A program made the position numbers and the translations under genes. The notes under the pieces were generated by a model that made no database searches, was not told the origin of the DNA, and saw only the letters and a list, made by a program, of their open reading frames with translations. Below are positions 1 through 8,421 of a stretch of DNA of 64,000 nucleotides, piece after piece. Each line of letters opens with the position of its first letter. The stretch's first letter is position 1. Location: positions 24,995 to 88,994 of the forward strand of contig NZ_JAQQPS010000023.1 of the NCBI RefSeq assembly GCF_036688685.1. The letters are read 5' to 3'. This DNA comes from JALYUM01 sp036688685 (GTDB taxonomy: Bacteria > Pseudomonadota > Gammaproteobacteria > Burkholderiales > Burkholderiaceae_D).

Positions 1-2
1 TC

Positions 3-212
3 CTGGGCCTGGTGCGCGAGCGCATGGCCCTGACCGGCTGGTTCTGGGTACAGGTCGGCGCGCTCAACGACCACTTTGGTACCCTCGGCTATGTGATCGT
101 CGCGCTGTTCACGGGGACCTGGCTGGTGGCGCTGGCGGTCTATCGCGTCAAGCGCTACGACCGCATTGAGGTCGTCGTTACACCGGGCGGAGCAACGGCG
201 CGCACGACATGA
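3..212 (+). CDS. HoxN/HupN/NixA-family nickel/cobalt permease, C-terminal part (5' end outside window)
   Basis: Only the last 69 residues are present; the reading frame is open to the window edge, so the start lies upstream. The segment contains a stretch with ALNDHFGTLGY followed by a hydrophobic segment and then AVYRVKRYDRIE, which matches the C-terminal transmembrane region of HoxN/NixA nickel-cobalt transporters of the inner membrane. A secondary transporter for Co2+ or Ni2+ fits the position just before a B12-regulated corrin operon. It ends before the promoter and riboswitch, so those elements control the genes downstream and not this one. The assignment rests on a short C-terminal segment, and Ni versus Co specificity cannot be told. 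Confidence 0.75.
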   Translation: MGLVRERMALTGWFWVQVGALNDHFGTLGYVIVALFTGTWLVALAVYRVKRYDRIEVVVTPGGATARTT

Positions 213-218
213 TTATCC

Positions 219-247
219 TTGCCAGCCCATGGGTTCATCCCTAGAAT
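219..247 (+). promoter_or_regulatory. Sigma70-type promoter for the cobalamin operon
   Basis: TTGCCA at 219-224 and TAGAAT at 242-247 are separated by 17 bp and match the -35/-10 consensus well. Transcription would start near 253-256, just before the riboswitch aptamer, which is where a promoter for a riboswitch-led transcript should be. Inferred from sequence only. Confidence 0.6.
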
Positions 248-254
248 ACGAGCC

Positions 255-462
255 TTGCAACACGTTTCAGGTCCTGCCGGCGCAATCCGGTGGGTTAATT
301 GGGAAGCCGGTCAGTTTGTTTGTCGAACGATTCCGGCACTGCCCCCGCAACGGTATGTGAAGAACAGGACCGCAATACGCCACTGTGCATCAGCATGGGA
401 AGGCGCGGTCCGGGAACGCCGAATCTGGCGCGCCGCTCACGAGTCCGGAGACCAGCCTGAAA
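255..462 (+). promoter_or_regulatory. Cobalamin (adenosylcobalamin) riboswitch
   Basis: The aptamer core is clear: GGGTTAATTGGGAAGCCGGT at 292-311, CACTGCCCCCGCAACGGT around 336-353, GCCACTG at 379-385, GGGAAGGCG around 396-404, and the closing B12-box region GAGTCCGGAGACC at 441-453. These occur in the order and spacing of the cobalamin riboswitch family. The expression platform probably lies between 460 and the cbtB start at 609. A GC-rich hairpin around 564-590 sits just before the Shine-Dalgarno sequence, which would suit translational control, although attenuation cannot be excluded. High B12 should turn off the cbt/cob/cbi operon. Confidence 0.93.
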
Positions 463-608
463 TTGTATAAAACGTTTGATCCGCGGTGGGCGGTCAGGTG
501 GTTTGCTGCGGTTTCGTTGCGTCTGCACCCATCTGTTGTTCCGTCCTCCGTCGATCGATCCTTGCCGGCCGCCTGTGCGCTGCCGGCGGAAGTCAACGGA
601 AAGACACC

Positions 609-803
609 ATGTCACACGCTCCCATCGTCATCGACCACGCCGCTGCGCCAACCCGCGTTGCCACCGCATCCACTCTGAAAGCTGCCTTGCTCACCAGCGC
701 GCTGGCGCTGGTCCTGTTGTACGGCATGGGCTTCGCACCGATGACAGCGCTGCACAATGCCGCGCACGACAGCCGCCACTCGGCGGGCTTTCCTTGTCAC
801 TGA
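609..803 (+). CDS. cbtB: CbtB family cobalt-transporter subunit
   Basis: A 64-residue protein with one predicted transmembrane helix (about residues 21-42) and a C-terminal histidine-rich tail, HNAAHDSRHSAGFPCH, which is the hallmark of CbtB, the small partner of CbtA in B12-regulated cobalt uptake. The tail His and Cys residues are presumed to bind Co2+. The ATG at 609 is preceded by a purine-rich GGAAAG stretch and follows the riboswitch directly, making this the first gene under B12 control. The stop lies 8 bp before the likely cbtA start, so the two are cotranscribed. Longer in-frame starts upstream would run into the riboswitch and are rejected. Confidence 0.9.
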   Translation: MSHAPIVIDHAAAPTRVATASTLKAALLTSALALVLLYGMGFAPMTALHNAAHDSRHSAGFPCH

Positions 804-811
804 CGGCGGGC

Positions 812-1513
812 GTGGCCGGGCGCAATGCGCGCAGCCCGTTCAACCGGATTGTCAGCACGGCGGTGGCGGCAGGTTTGCTCGCTGGCCTGGCGCTGACAGT
901 GGTGCAAAGGATGCAGGTGACGCCGCTCATCGCACAGGCCGAAACGTATGAAGATGCCAGGCCGGTCGCTGCTGTCCATTCGCACGAACCTGCGCACCAA
1001 CACGAGCACGCAGCCTGGAAGCCTGAAAACGGCGTCGAGCGCACCTTGTTCACGGTGCTGGCCAATACCACCATGGGCGTCGGGTACGGCTTGCTGCTGT
1101 GCGCCGCCATGCTGGTGCGCGGCGGCCGCCCGACGTGGCGCCAAGGCTTGATCTGGAGCGCCGCCTGCTACGTGGTGTTTTTTGCGGCACCAATGCTCGG
1201 CCTGCCGCCCGAACTGCCGGGCACCGCGGCCGCGCCGGTGGCAGAACGCCAGTTGTGGTGGTCGCTGACCGCCTTGTCCACGGCCGGCGGCATTGCGCTG
1301 CTTGCCTTTGGCCGCAAGGGCATGTACGCGCTGGCCGGCCTGATCCTGCTGGCCGCGCCGCACCTGGCCGGCGCGCCGCAACCGCTGGTGCACGCCAGTG
1401 TCGCGCCGCCTGAACTGGCGCACGCCTTTGTCGTTGCCAGCGCACTGGCCAATGCCGCCTTCTGGCTGGTGCTCGGTAGCGCCGTCGCCTTCTTCTTCAA
1501 GAAATTCGAGTAG
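812..1513 (+). CDS. cbtA: CbtA family cobalt transporter
   Basis: About 233 residues with several hydrophobic segments. The N-terminus FNRIVSTAVAAGLLAGLALTV matches the start of CbtA, with a His-rich loop (HSHEPAHQHEHAAW, near residues 57-70) after the first helix that is typical of the family and may bind metal. Helices follow around VGYGLLLCAAML, the WRQGLIW region, and a C-terminal FWLVLGSAVAFFF. No ATG lies near the conserved start. GTG at 812 is the most economical choice; TTG at 794 is an alternative. CbtA acts with CbtB in the inner membrane to import cobalt for corrin synthesis and shares the riboswitch-controlled transcript. Confidence 0.85.
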   Translation: MAGRNARSPFNRIVSTAVAAGLLAGLALTVVQRMQVTPLIAQAETYEDARPVAAVHSHEPAHQHEHAAWKPENGVERTLFTVLANTTMGVGYGLLLCAAMLVRGGRPTWRQGLIWSAACYVVFFAAPMLGLPPELPGTAAAPVAERQLWWSLTALSTAGGIALLAFGRKGMYALAGLILLAAPHLAGAPQPLVHASVAPPELAHAFVVASALANAAFWLVLGSAVAFFFKKFE

Positions 1514-1517
1514 CGTC

Positions 1518-1847
1518 ATGCGTACCCACAACCGCCACGTCTTTATGTGCGTGGGCCCGCGCTGTACCGAAGACGGTACGCGCGCCCAGGCCATGTTTGA
1601 ATACATGGGCACAAAAATCGATGCCCAGCCCGAGCTGCGCGTAAAACGCACACGCACCCACTGCATGGTCGCGTGCCGCACCGAGGGGCCGCTGATGGTA
1701 GTCTACCCGGAAGGCACCTGGTACCAGCGCCTCGACGAAGCGGCCATCGACCGCATCATCGACGTGCACCTGGTGGGCGGCGCAGAAGTGAAGGACCTGG
1801 TCTTCCACCGCCTCGGTACGGGTGACACGGAGCCGCAGGATGGCTGA
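1518..1847 (+). CDS. Thioredoxin-like [2Fe-2S] ferredoxin
   Basis: A 109-residue protein with cysteines at positions 11, 16, 49 and 53, arranged as CVGPRC and later CMVACRTEGPLMVVYPEG. This is the pattern of the thioredoxin-fold [2Fe-2S] ferredoxins found in cobalamin gene clusters. The probable role is electron delivery to a redox step of corrin synthesis or cobalt reduction, but its partner is not established here. It begins 4 bp after cbtA, and its stop overlaps the cobN start by 8 bp (ATGGCTGA), implying translational coupling with the chelatase gene. Confidence 0.82.
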   Translation: MRTHNRHVFMCVGPRCTEDGTRAQAMFEYMGTKIDAQPELRVKRTRTHCMVACRTEGPLMVVYPEGTWYQRLDEAAIDRIIDVHLVGGAEVKDLVFHRLGTGDTEPQDG

Positions 1848-4800
1848 CGCAGCACAGCTGGTTTTAATGAGCCACGCATCGAACGACTTGACGGTACTGC
1901 ATCACGCGCTGGCGCAATTGCCACCCGCTCTGCGTGCAGTCGAAGGCGTCAATTTGCAGGCGGTGACGGACATGGATGCGGTGCTGGCAGGGCCACTGGC
2001 CAGCGCGCGCATCGTGATCCTGCGCGTGCTGGGCCGCCTTGGCAGCGTGCCCGGCGTGACCGACCTGGTGGCGCACGCGCGCCGCACCGGTGCGCACCTG
2101 ATCGCCATCAGCGGCACCGGCGAAGCCGACCCGGAGCTGGCCGCCATATCGACCGTCACGCCAGCGGTACTGAGCCAGTGTATCGAGTACTTCCAGGCGG
2201 GCGGCAGCACCAACCTGGCGCAGCTGCTGCGCTATCTGTCCGATCATTTGTTGATGACCGGCTTCGGCTACGCGCCGGCGCAGCGCTTGCCCGAGCACGG
2301 CATCTACCACCCCGATCTGGCGCCAGACGCCGGCGTGGCCGACTGGCTGGCGCTGGTTGATCCGGCCAGGCCGAGCGCCGGCATCGTGTTCTACCGCGCC
2401 CACTGGATGAGCGGGAACACGCGCTTCATCGACGCCTTGTTGGATGCGCTGGAGCAGCGCGGCATGAATGTACTGCCGGTGTTTACGGCCTCCCTGCGCA
2501 GCGGCGACGGCGAATTGCCATCGGCCTTGCGCTATTTCCGCGACGCTGGCGTTGATGTGCTGATCAACACGACGTCGTTCGCGATGGGCGAAATCACGCC
2601 CGGCGGCGCCACGCCGGCCGGCTGGTCGGTCAGCGTGCTGGAAACCCTGAACGTGCCGGTGCTGCAGGCGATCACCAGCGGCATGACGCTGGCGCAGTGG
2701 ACGCAGTCGGCGCGCGGCCTCAATCCGCTCGACGCGGCCATGAACGTGGTGCTGCCGGAGTTCGACGGCCGCATCATCACGGTCCCGGTGTCGTTCAAGG
2801 CGCGCGCGGCGGGCATGCCGAGCGAAGTGATCGAATACGAACCGGTGCATGAGCGGGTGGCGCGCGTGGCCGGCATCGCGGCGCGCTTCGCACGCTTGCG
2901 CTTTGTGCCGAATGCGCAGAAGCGGGTCGCCTTCATGTTCACCAATTCGAGCAGCAAGGCCGCGCAGATCGGCAATGCGGTGGGCCTGGATGCTCCGGCC
3001 TCGCTGATGCGCATCCTCGACGCCATGCGCCTGGCCGGCTATGACGTCGGCACGCTGCCGGAGAGTGGCACCGCGCTGATCCACCAGCTGGTGGCGCGCT
3101 GTTCCTACGACGAGATCTACCTCACCGGCGAACAGTTGGCCAATGCCGCCGGCCGTGTGCCGGCCGCGCAGTACGCCAGCTGGTTCGCCGAACTGCCGCA
3201 GGACATGCAGGCGCGCATGGTCGCGCAGTGGGGCGCAGCGCCAGGCGTGGCCTACCTGCACGACGATCACCTGGCGCTGGCCGGCCTCGAACTGGGCAAC
3301 ACCTTCATTGCCCTGCAGCCGCCGCGCGGCTACGGCATGGATCCGGACGCGATCTACCACCAGCCCGACCTGCCACCGACGCACCATTACTATGCCCTGT
3401 ACCGCTGGCTGCGCGACGTATGGGGCGCAGACGCCATCGTCCACGTCGGCAAGCACGGCACCATGGAGTGGCTGCCGGGGAAGGGCGTCGGCCTGTCCGA
3501 ACACTGCTTCCCGGATGCCCTGCTGGGCGACCTGCCGCTGTTCTACCCGTTTATTATTAACGATCCGGGCGAAGGCTCGCAGGCCAAGCGGCGCGCGCAC
3601 GCGGTCGTGGTCGACCACCTGACGCCGCCGATGACCACCGCCGATACCTACGGCGCGCTGGCCCAGCTGACCCAGCTGGTGGACGAGTACTACCAGGTCG
3701 AAGTGCTCGATCCATCGAAACTGCCGCTGTTGCAGCAGCAGATCTGGGAACTGGTCAAGCAGACCAACCTCAATGCGGATTTGCAGGCGCGACTGCTGCA
3801 CCACGACCATGACCATGATCATGGCCACGACCATCATCACCACGATCACGATCACGATCACGACCACGACCATGAGGACGGCTTGCCGTCCGCGTTGGCG
3901 GAGTTGAAGGGCTCGGACGTGGCGCATCTGATCGAAGACCTGGACGGCTACCTGTGCGAACTCGGTTCGGCGCAAATTCGCGACGGCCTGCACATCCTCG
4001 GGCGCGGTCCGGATGCGCAGCAGCTGCCCGACATGCTGGTGTCGCTCACGCGCTTGCCCAACCTCGACATTCCTGGTCTGCAGGACGCGGTTGCTGCCCT
4101 GTTTGGCCTGGAGATGACGATGCTGCTCGAGCACAAGGGGCGCCGCATCAACGTCACACCCGCGTTGGCGCGGGTCGCGCACAAGGCGATCGTCACGCGC
4201 GCCGATGCGCTCGAAGGGATCGATTCCCTGTGCCTGGCCCTGTACGTCCAGCTGCGCGAGCATGCCTATGCGGACGGCGCGATCGACGCCGTGCTTGATC
4301 GCGTCTTCGGCCAGCTCGATGTGGCGGCGCCGTTGCTGCAGCCGGCGCAGCGCAGCACGTCGCCGCTGTTGAAACAGATGGGCAAGGCGCGTGTGACGGC
4401 GCCACGCGCTGTGCCGGCTGCGCCGAAAGCGCCGCCGGGTTTTGACGCATTGCGCCGCATCCTGCGCTTTGCCTGCACGGAGCTGGTGCCCAAACTGGCG
4501 CGCGCCACCGACGAAATCGACAACCTGCTGCACGGCCTGAACGGTGGCTATGTACCGGCCGGCCCGAGCGGCTCACCCAGCCGCGGCATGGCGCACATCC
4601 TGCCGACCGGCCGCAATTTTTATTCGGTTGACCCGCGCAGCGTGCCGTCCCAATCGGCCTGGCGCGTCGGCCTGCAGCTTGCCCACGAAGTGCTGAACCG
4701 CCACCACCTTGAAACTGGCGCGTATCCGGAGAGTGTCGCCATCAGCATCTGGGGCACCAGCGCCATGCGGACCCACGGCGACGACGTGGCGCAAATCCTG

Positions 4801-5835
4801 GCGCTGCTGGGCGTGCGCCCGGTCTGGCGCCTGGAAAGCCGGCAGGTGAGCGGCATCGAAGTGATCCCGCTGGCCGAACTGAAACGCCCGCGCATTGATG
4901 TCACCACCCGCATCAGCGGTTTTTTTCGCGACGCGTTCCCGCAGCTGATCGACCTGATCGACGAAGCGGTGAACACCGTCATCGCGCTCGACGAGGGGCC
5001 GGAAGACAACTACGTGCGCAAGCACTACCTGAAGGAGCTGGAGGACTGGCTGGGGCAGGGCGTGCAGCCGGACGAGGCGAAACAACGCGCCGCGTACCGC
5101 GTGTTCGGCGCCAAGCCGGGCAGCTACGGCGCCGGCATCCTGCCGCTGATCCAGCATAAAAACTGGGAAACTGACGCCGACTTTGCCGAAGCGTATGTCA
5201 ACTGGGGCGGTTACGCCTATGCGCGCGGCGCGCAGGGAAGCGACCAGCGCGACGCCTTCCGGATGCGCCTGTCGACCATCGAAGTGGCGCTGCACAACCA
5301 GGACAATCGCGAACACGATATTTTTGACTCGGACGATTACCTGCAATTTCACGGCGGGATGATCGCAACCATCCGCGCCCTCTCAGGCCAGCAGCCGCGT
5401 CATTATTTTGGCGACAGCCACGACCCGGCGCGCGCGCAGGTACGCGATTTAAAAGAAGAGAGCCTGCGCGTGTTCCGCTCGCGCGTGGTCAATCCCAAGT
5501 GGCTGGCCAGCATCCAGCGCCACGGCTACAAGGGCGGGCTGGAACTGACGGCCACCGTCGACTATCTGTTCGGCTACGACGCCACTGCCCAGGTGATGGA
5601 TGACTGGATGTACGAAGACGTGGCGCAAGCGTACGGTTTCGACGAGCAGATGCAGCAGTTTTTGCAGGAAGCCAATCCTTGGGCGCAGAACGCGATTGCC
5701 GAGCGCTTGCTGGAAGCGGCCGCGCGTGGCATGTGGGCCGAACCGAAACCTGAAACGCTGGCCCAGCTGCGCGCCTTGTACCTGCACAGCGAAACCCTGT
5801 TGGAAGCACGCGGCGAAACGGCACGCAATGGATAA
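1840..5835 (+). CDS. cobN: Cobaltochelatase subunit CobN
   Basis: A 1331-residue CobN/ChlH-family protein, the large porphyrinoid-binding subunit that inserts Co2+ into the corrin ring with an AAA+ motor, consuming ATP in the cytoplasm. Family signatures include HVGKHGTMEWLPGKGVGLSE near residues 533-552, a PTHHYYALYRWL segment before it, and SIWGTSAMRTHGDDVAQILALLGVRPVW in the C-terminal third. Residues 654-681 form an insertion with 15 histidines alternating with aspartate. ATG 1840 is preferred over an earlier in-frame codon because it gives the 8-bp overlap with the ferredoxin stop. The ChlI/ChlD-type subunit gene follows with another 8-bp overlap, so both chelatase parts are coupled. Confidence 0.95.
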   Translation: MADAAQLVLMSHASNDLTVLHHALAQLPPALRAVEGVNLQAVTDMDAVLAGPLASARIVILRVLGRLGSVPGVTDLVAHARRTGAHLIAISGTGEADPELAAISTVTPAVLSQCIEYFQAGGSTNLAQLLRYLSDHLLMTGFGYAPAQRLPEHGIYHPDLAPDAGVADWLALVDPARPSAGIVFYRAHWMSGNTRFIDALLDALEQRGMNVLPVFTASLRSGDGELPSALRYFRDAGVDVLINTTSFAMGEITPGGATPAGWSVSVLETLNVPVLQAITSGMTLAQWTQSARGLNPLDAAMNVVLPEFDGRIITVPVSFKARAAGMPSEVIEYEPVHERVARVAGIAARFARLRFVPNAQKRVAFMFTNSSSKAAQIGNAVGLDAPASLMRILDAMRLAGYDVGTLPESGTALIHQLVARCSYDEIYLTGEQLANAAGRVPAAQYASWFAELPQDMQARMVAQWGAAPGVAYLHDDHLALAGLELGNTFIALQPPRGYGMDPDAIYHQPDLPPTHHYYALYRWLRDVWGADAIVHVGKHGTMEWLPGKGVGLSEHCFPDALLGDLPLFYPFIINDPGEGSQAKRRAHAVVVDHLTPPMTTADTYGALAQLTQLVDEYYQVEVLDPSKLPLLQQQIWELVKQTNLNADLQARLLHHDHDHDHGHDHHHHDHDHDHDHDHEDGLPSALAELKGSDVAHLIEDLDGYLCELGSAQIRDGLHILGRGPDAQQLPDMLVSLTRLPNLDIPGLQDAVAALFGLEMTMLLEHKGRRINVTPALARVAHKAIVTRADALEGIDSLCLALYVQLREHAYADGAIDAVLDRVFGQLDVAAPLLQPAQRSTSPLLKQMGKARVTAPRAVPAAPKAPPGFDALRRILRFACTELVPKLARATDEIDNLLHGLNGGYVPAGPSGSPSRGMAHILPTGRNFYSVDPRSVPSQSAWRVGLQLAHEVLNRHHLETGAYPESVAISIWGTSAMRTHGDDVAQILALLGVRPVWRLESRQVSGIEVIPLAELKRPRIDVTTRISGFFRDAFPQLIDLIDEAVNTVIALDEGPEDNYVRKHYLKELEDWLGQGVQPDEAKQRAAYRVFGAKPGSYGAGILPLIQHKNWETDADFAEAYVNWGGYAYARGAQGSDQRDAFRMRLSTIEVALHNQDNREHDIFDSDDYLQFHGGMIATIRALSGQQPRHYFGDSHDPARAQVRDLKEESLRVFRSRVVNPKWLASIQRHGYKGGLELTATVDYLFGYDATAQVMDDWMYEDVAQAYGFDEQMQQFLQEANPWAQNAIAERLLEAAARGMWAEPKPETLAQLRALYLHSETLLEARGETARNG

Positions 5836-7726
5836 CGCATTGACTATACCTTTGACCTTTCCTTTTTCCGCCATCGTCGGCCAGCAGCAGTTGCAAACGG
5901 CGCTGCTGTTATGCGCAGTCGACCCGGGCATGGGCGGCGTCCTGATTCGCGGCGACAAGGGCACGGCCAAAAGCACTGCGGCGCGCGCGCTGGCAGCCAT
6001 CCTGCCACCGATCATCCGCGTGGCTGGCTGCGCGTTCAATTGCACGGGTCCGAATGCACACTGCAGCGTATGTACTGGTGAATCTGGTGTCCCGTCGCCG
6101 GTCCCATTTATTACGCTGCCGCTCGGCGCCACGGAAGACCGCGTGCTGGGCAGCCTCGATATCGCCAGCGCGCTGCAGGGCGGCAAGCGGGTCTTTCAGC
6201 CAGGCTTGCTGGCCGCAAGCCACCGCGGCATTTTATATATCGATGAAGTCAACCTGCTGGCCGACCACCTGGTCGACGTGCTGCTCGACGTCGCGGCAAT
6301 GGGCGTGAACTCGGTGCAGCGCGAAGGCCTGTCCATCACGCATCCGGCGCGCATCACGCTGGTCGGCACGATGAACCTGGAAGAAGGCGACCTGCGCCCG
6401 CAATTGCTGGACCGTTTCGCGCTGATGGTCGAAGTAACCGCGCCGCGCGACAAGGCGGTACGCTCGGAAGTGGTGCGGCGCCGCATCGCCTACGAAGCCG
6501 ATCCGGCCGCATTTACGCAGCGCTGGGCGCCGCAGCAGGATGCCCTGCGTGCGCAACTGGCGCGCGCGCAGGCACTGCTGGCGCAGGTGGAACTGGACGA
6601 CGCCATGTTGGATCTGATCAGCCACCTGTGCTGCGAATTCGAGGTCGCCAGCCTGCGCGCCGACATCGTCATGCACAAGGCGGCGCGTGCGATTGCTGCG
6701 CTCGATGGCCGGCTGCGCGTGACGCCCGACGACGTGCGCACGGCCGCGACCCTGGTGCTGCCGCACCGGCGCCGCCGCAAACCGTTTGAACAGCCGGGCC
6801 TGGACCAGGATAAGCTCGATGAATTGATGCGCGACGCGGCACCACCGCCGCCGCCGCAGGGTGAGGCGCAACCTGACGACGAGCCGGAAGGTAGCGAGCC
6901 GGAAGAGCAGCTGTTTGGTACCGGCGCCGCGGCGCCTGCAGCGACCCTGACCGTCGCCTCCAGCAGTGCCTCTGGCATGACCGGCCGGCGCAGCAGCGCT
7001 GCCAACGCCGCGCGCGGCCATGTCGTAAGGGCCGTGCCGAACGCGCAGCCGACCAGCCTGGCGATCCAGGCGACCCTGCGCAGCGCCGCCCTGAGGGAAC
7101 CCGGCCAGCTGAACGTCTCCCGCGACGACCTGCACCAGCAAGTACGGTCCGGCAAAAGCGCCAACCTGATTTTTTTTGTCGTCGATGCCTCCGGCTCGAT
7201 GGCGGCGCAGCGGCGCATGGAGGCCGTGAAGGGCAGCGTGCTGGCCTTGCTGACGGACGCCTACCAGCGCCGCGACGAAGTGGCCGTGATCGCCTTCCGC
7301 GGTCCCAAGGCGCAATTGCAGCTGGCGCCCACGCGCAGCGTCGAGCGTGCCGAGCAGGGTTTGCGCGAGCTGCCCACGGGCGGGCGCACGCCGCTGTCGC
7401 ATGCCTTGCAGTTGACGCTGGAGACCCTTGCCACGCGTGCCAAGGATGCGCTGCCGCCGCTGCTGGTCCTGCTCACCGACGGCAAGGCCAACGTCGCGCT
7501 GGCCGAGGGCGGCGATCCCTGGCGCGAAACGCTGGAACTGGCTGCCAGGCTGGCTGAACGCGCCGTGCCAACGCTGGTCATCGACACCGAAACCGGTTAC
7601 CTGAAACTGGGCCGCGCCAAGCTGTTGGCGCAAGCCCTTGGCGCGCAATGCCTGACCCTGGAGCAGCTCACCAGTGAAAATCTGGTGTTGACCATCCGCG
7701 CGCAACTCTCGAAAGCATCCACATGA
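5828..7726 (+). CDS. Fused ChlI/ChlD-type chelatase AAA+ subunit (CobN motor partner)
   Basis: 632 residues. The N-terminal AAA+ domain has Walker A GDKGTAKST (residues 42-50), a Cys-containing insertion (NCTGPNAHCSVC) typical of BchI/ChlI, and Walker B GILYIDEVNLL. A proline/acid-rich linker around 335-375 leads to a C-terminal von Willebrand A domain with the MIDAS motif DASGS (453-457) and LLTDGKAN. This is the ChlI-ChlD fusion that in many bacteria replaces CobS and CobT as the ATPase driving CobN. Its start overlaps the cobN stop (ATGGATAA), and its stop overlaps cbiE (ATGA). Use with CobN rather than a magnesium chelatase is inferred from context. Confidence 0.9.
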   Translation: MDNALTIPLTFPFSAIVGQQQLQTALLLCAVDPGMGGVLIRGDKGTAKSTAARALAAILPPIIRVAGCAFNCTGPNAHCSVCTGESGVPSPVPFITLPLGATEDRVLGSLDIASALQGGKRVFQPGLLAASHRGILYIDEVNLLADHLVDVLLDVAAMGVNSVQREGLSITHPARITLVGTMNLEEGDLRPQLLDRFALMVEVTAPRDKAVRSEVVRRRIAYEADPAAFTQRWAPQQDALRAQLARAQALLAQVELDDAMLDLISHLCCEFEVASLRADIVMHKAARAIAALDGRLRVTPDDVRTAATLVLPHRRRRKPFEQPGLDQDKLDELMRDAAPPPPPQGEAQPDDEPEGSEPEEQLFGTGAAAPAATLTVASSSASGMTGRRSSAANAARGHVVRAVPNAQPTSLAIQATLRSAALREPGQLNVSRDDLHQQVRSGKSANLIFFVVDASGSMAAQRRMEAVKGSVLALLTDAYQRRDEVAVIAFRGPKAQLQLAPTRSVERAEQGLRELPTGGRTPLSHALQLTLETLATRAKDALPPLLVLLTDGKANVALAEGGDPWRETLELAARLAERAVPTLVIDTETGYLKLGRAKLLAQALGAQCLTLEQLTSENLVLTIRAQLSKAST

Positions 7727-8421
7727 TTATCTGTATCGGCGCCGGTCCCGGCGATGTCGCCTACCTCACCCAGCGCGGGGCCCAGCTTATCCGCGAAGCC
7801 GACGTCGTCGCCGGCTTCGAAGCGGTGCTCGAGGTCGTGCGCAGCCTGATTCCAGCCGCGGCGCAAACCATCACCATGACTTACCGCGACCAGGTCGCGA
7901 AACTCGATGAAGTGGCCATCGAACACCACGCCGGCAAGCGCTGCGTGGTGGTATTCATGGGCGACATCCACTTCAGCGGTTTTCAATACCTGGAGCGGGT
8001 GGAGCGTGCGGTCGGCCATCCGGTCGAGTCTCTCCCTGGCATTTCGTCGGCGCAGATTCTCGCTTCGCGCGCAAAGGTGTGTTTCGACGAGACGACCTTC
8101 ATCACCTTCCACCGGCGCGGCGACCTGACGCCCTTCAAGCGTCACCTGGTGCACGTGCTGGAAGACCAGAGGAATGCCATCGTCATCCCGTGCCCGTGGG
8201 ATGCGGCCCGTTCGTTTATGCCGTGGCATATCGCGTCCTACCTGATGGAGAACGGCGTGTCGCCATTGCACCCGGTCGAGGTATGGGAAAACCTGACGCG
8301 GCATGAGGCCGAATGGCATGGCACGCTGGCCGAATGCGCAGAGCACCGCTGCTCGGACATGAGCATCATGCTGATCCGCACAATGGCGCCGATGGCCAGC
8401 CAGATCGAGCCGGCGCCATGA
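7723..8421 (+). CDS. cbiE: Cobalt-precorrin-7 (C5)-methyltransferase, CbiE
   Basis: A 232-residue tetrapyrrole methylase. The SAM-binding loop IGAGPGDVAYLT is at the extreme N-terminus, and the CbiE-typical PGISSAQILASRAK followed by FITFHRRGDLTPFK lies near residues 105-140. CbiE methylates C5 of cobalt-precorrin-7 (or precorrin-6Y in the aerobic route). In many organisms it is fused or adjacent to CbiT, which methylates C15 and removes the C12 acetate carboxyl. This protein stops after the CbiE domain, and no CbiT-like Rossmann methyltransferase was seen elsewhere in the window. ATGA overlaps couple it to both neighbours. Confidence 0.9.
   Translation: MIICIGAGPGDVAYLTQRGAQLIREADVVAGFEAVLEVVRSLIPAAAQTITMTYRDQVAKLDEVAIEHHAGKRCVVVFMGDIHFSGFQYLERVERAVGHPVESLPGISSAQILASRAKVCFDETTFITFHRRGDLTPFKRHLVHVLEDQRNAIVIPCPWDAARSFMPWHIASYLMENGVSPLHPVEVWENLTRHEAEWHGTLAECAEHRCSDMSIMLIRTMAPMASQIEPAP

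Noticed and set aside
3799..3882. Triplet-like repeat as a CRISPR or satellite array
   Set aside because: It lies in frame inside cobN, encodes alternating His and Asp, and has no spacer structure.
1864..4533. 889-codon open frame on the minus strand opposite cobN
   Set aside because: It is the mirror of a high-GC coding sequence. The translation is Arg/Gln/His-rich with no family motif, whereas CobN signatures on the plus strand are unambiguous.
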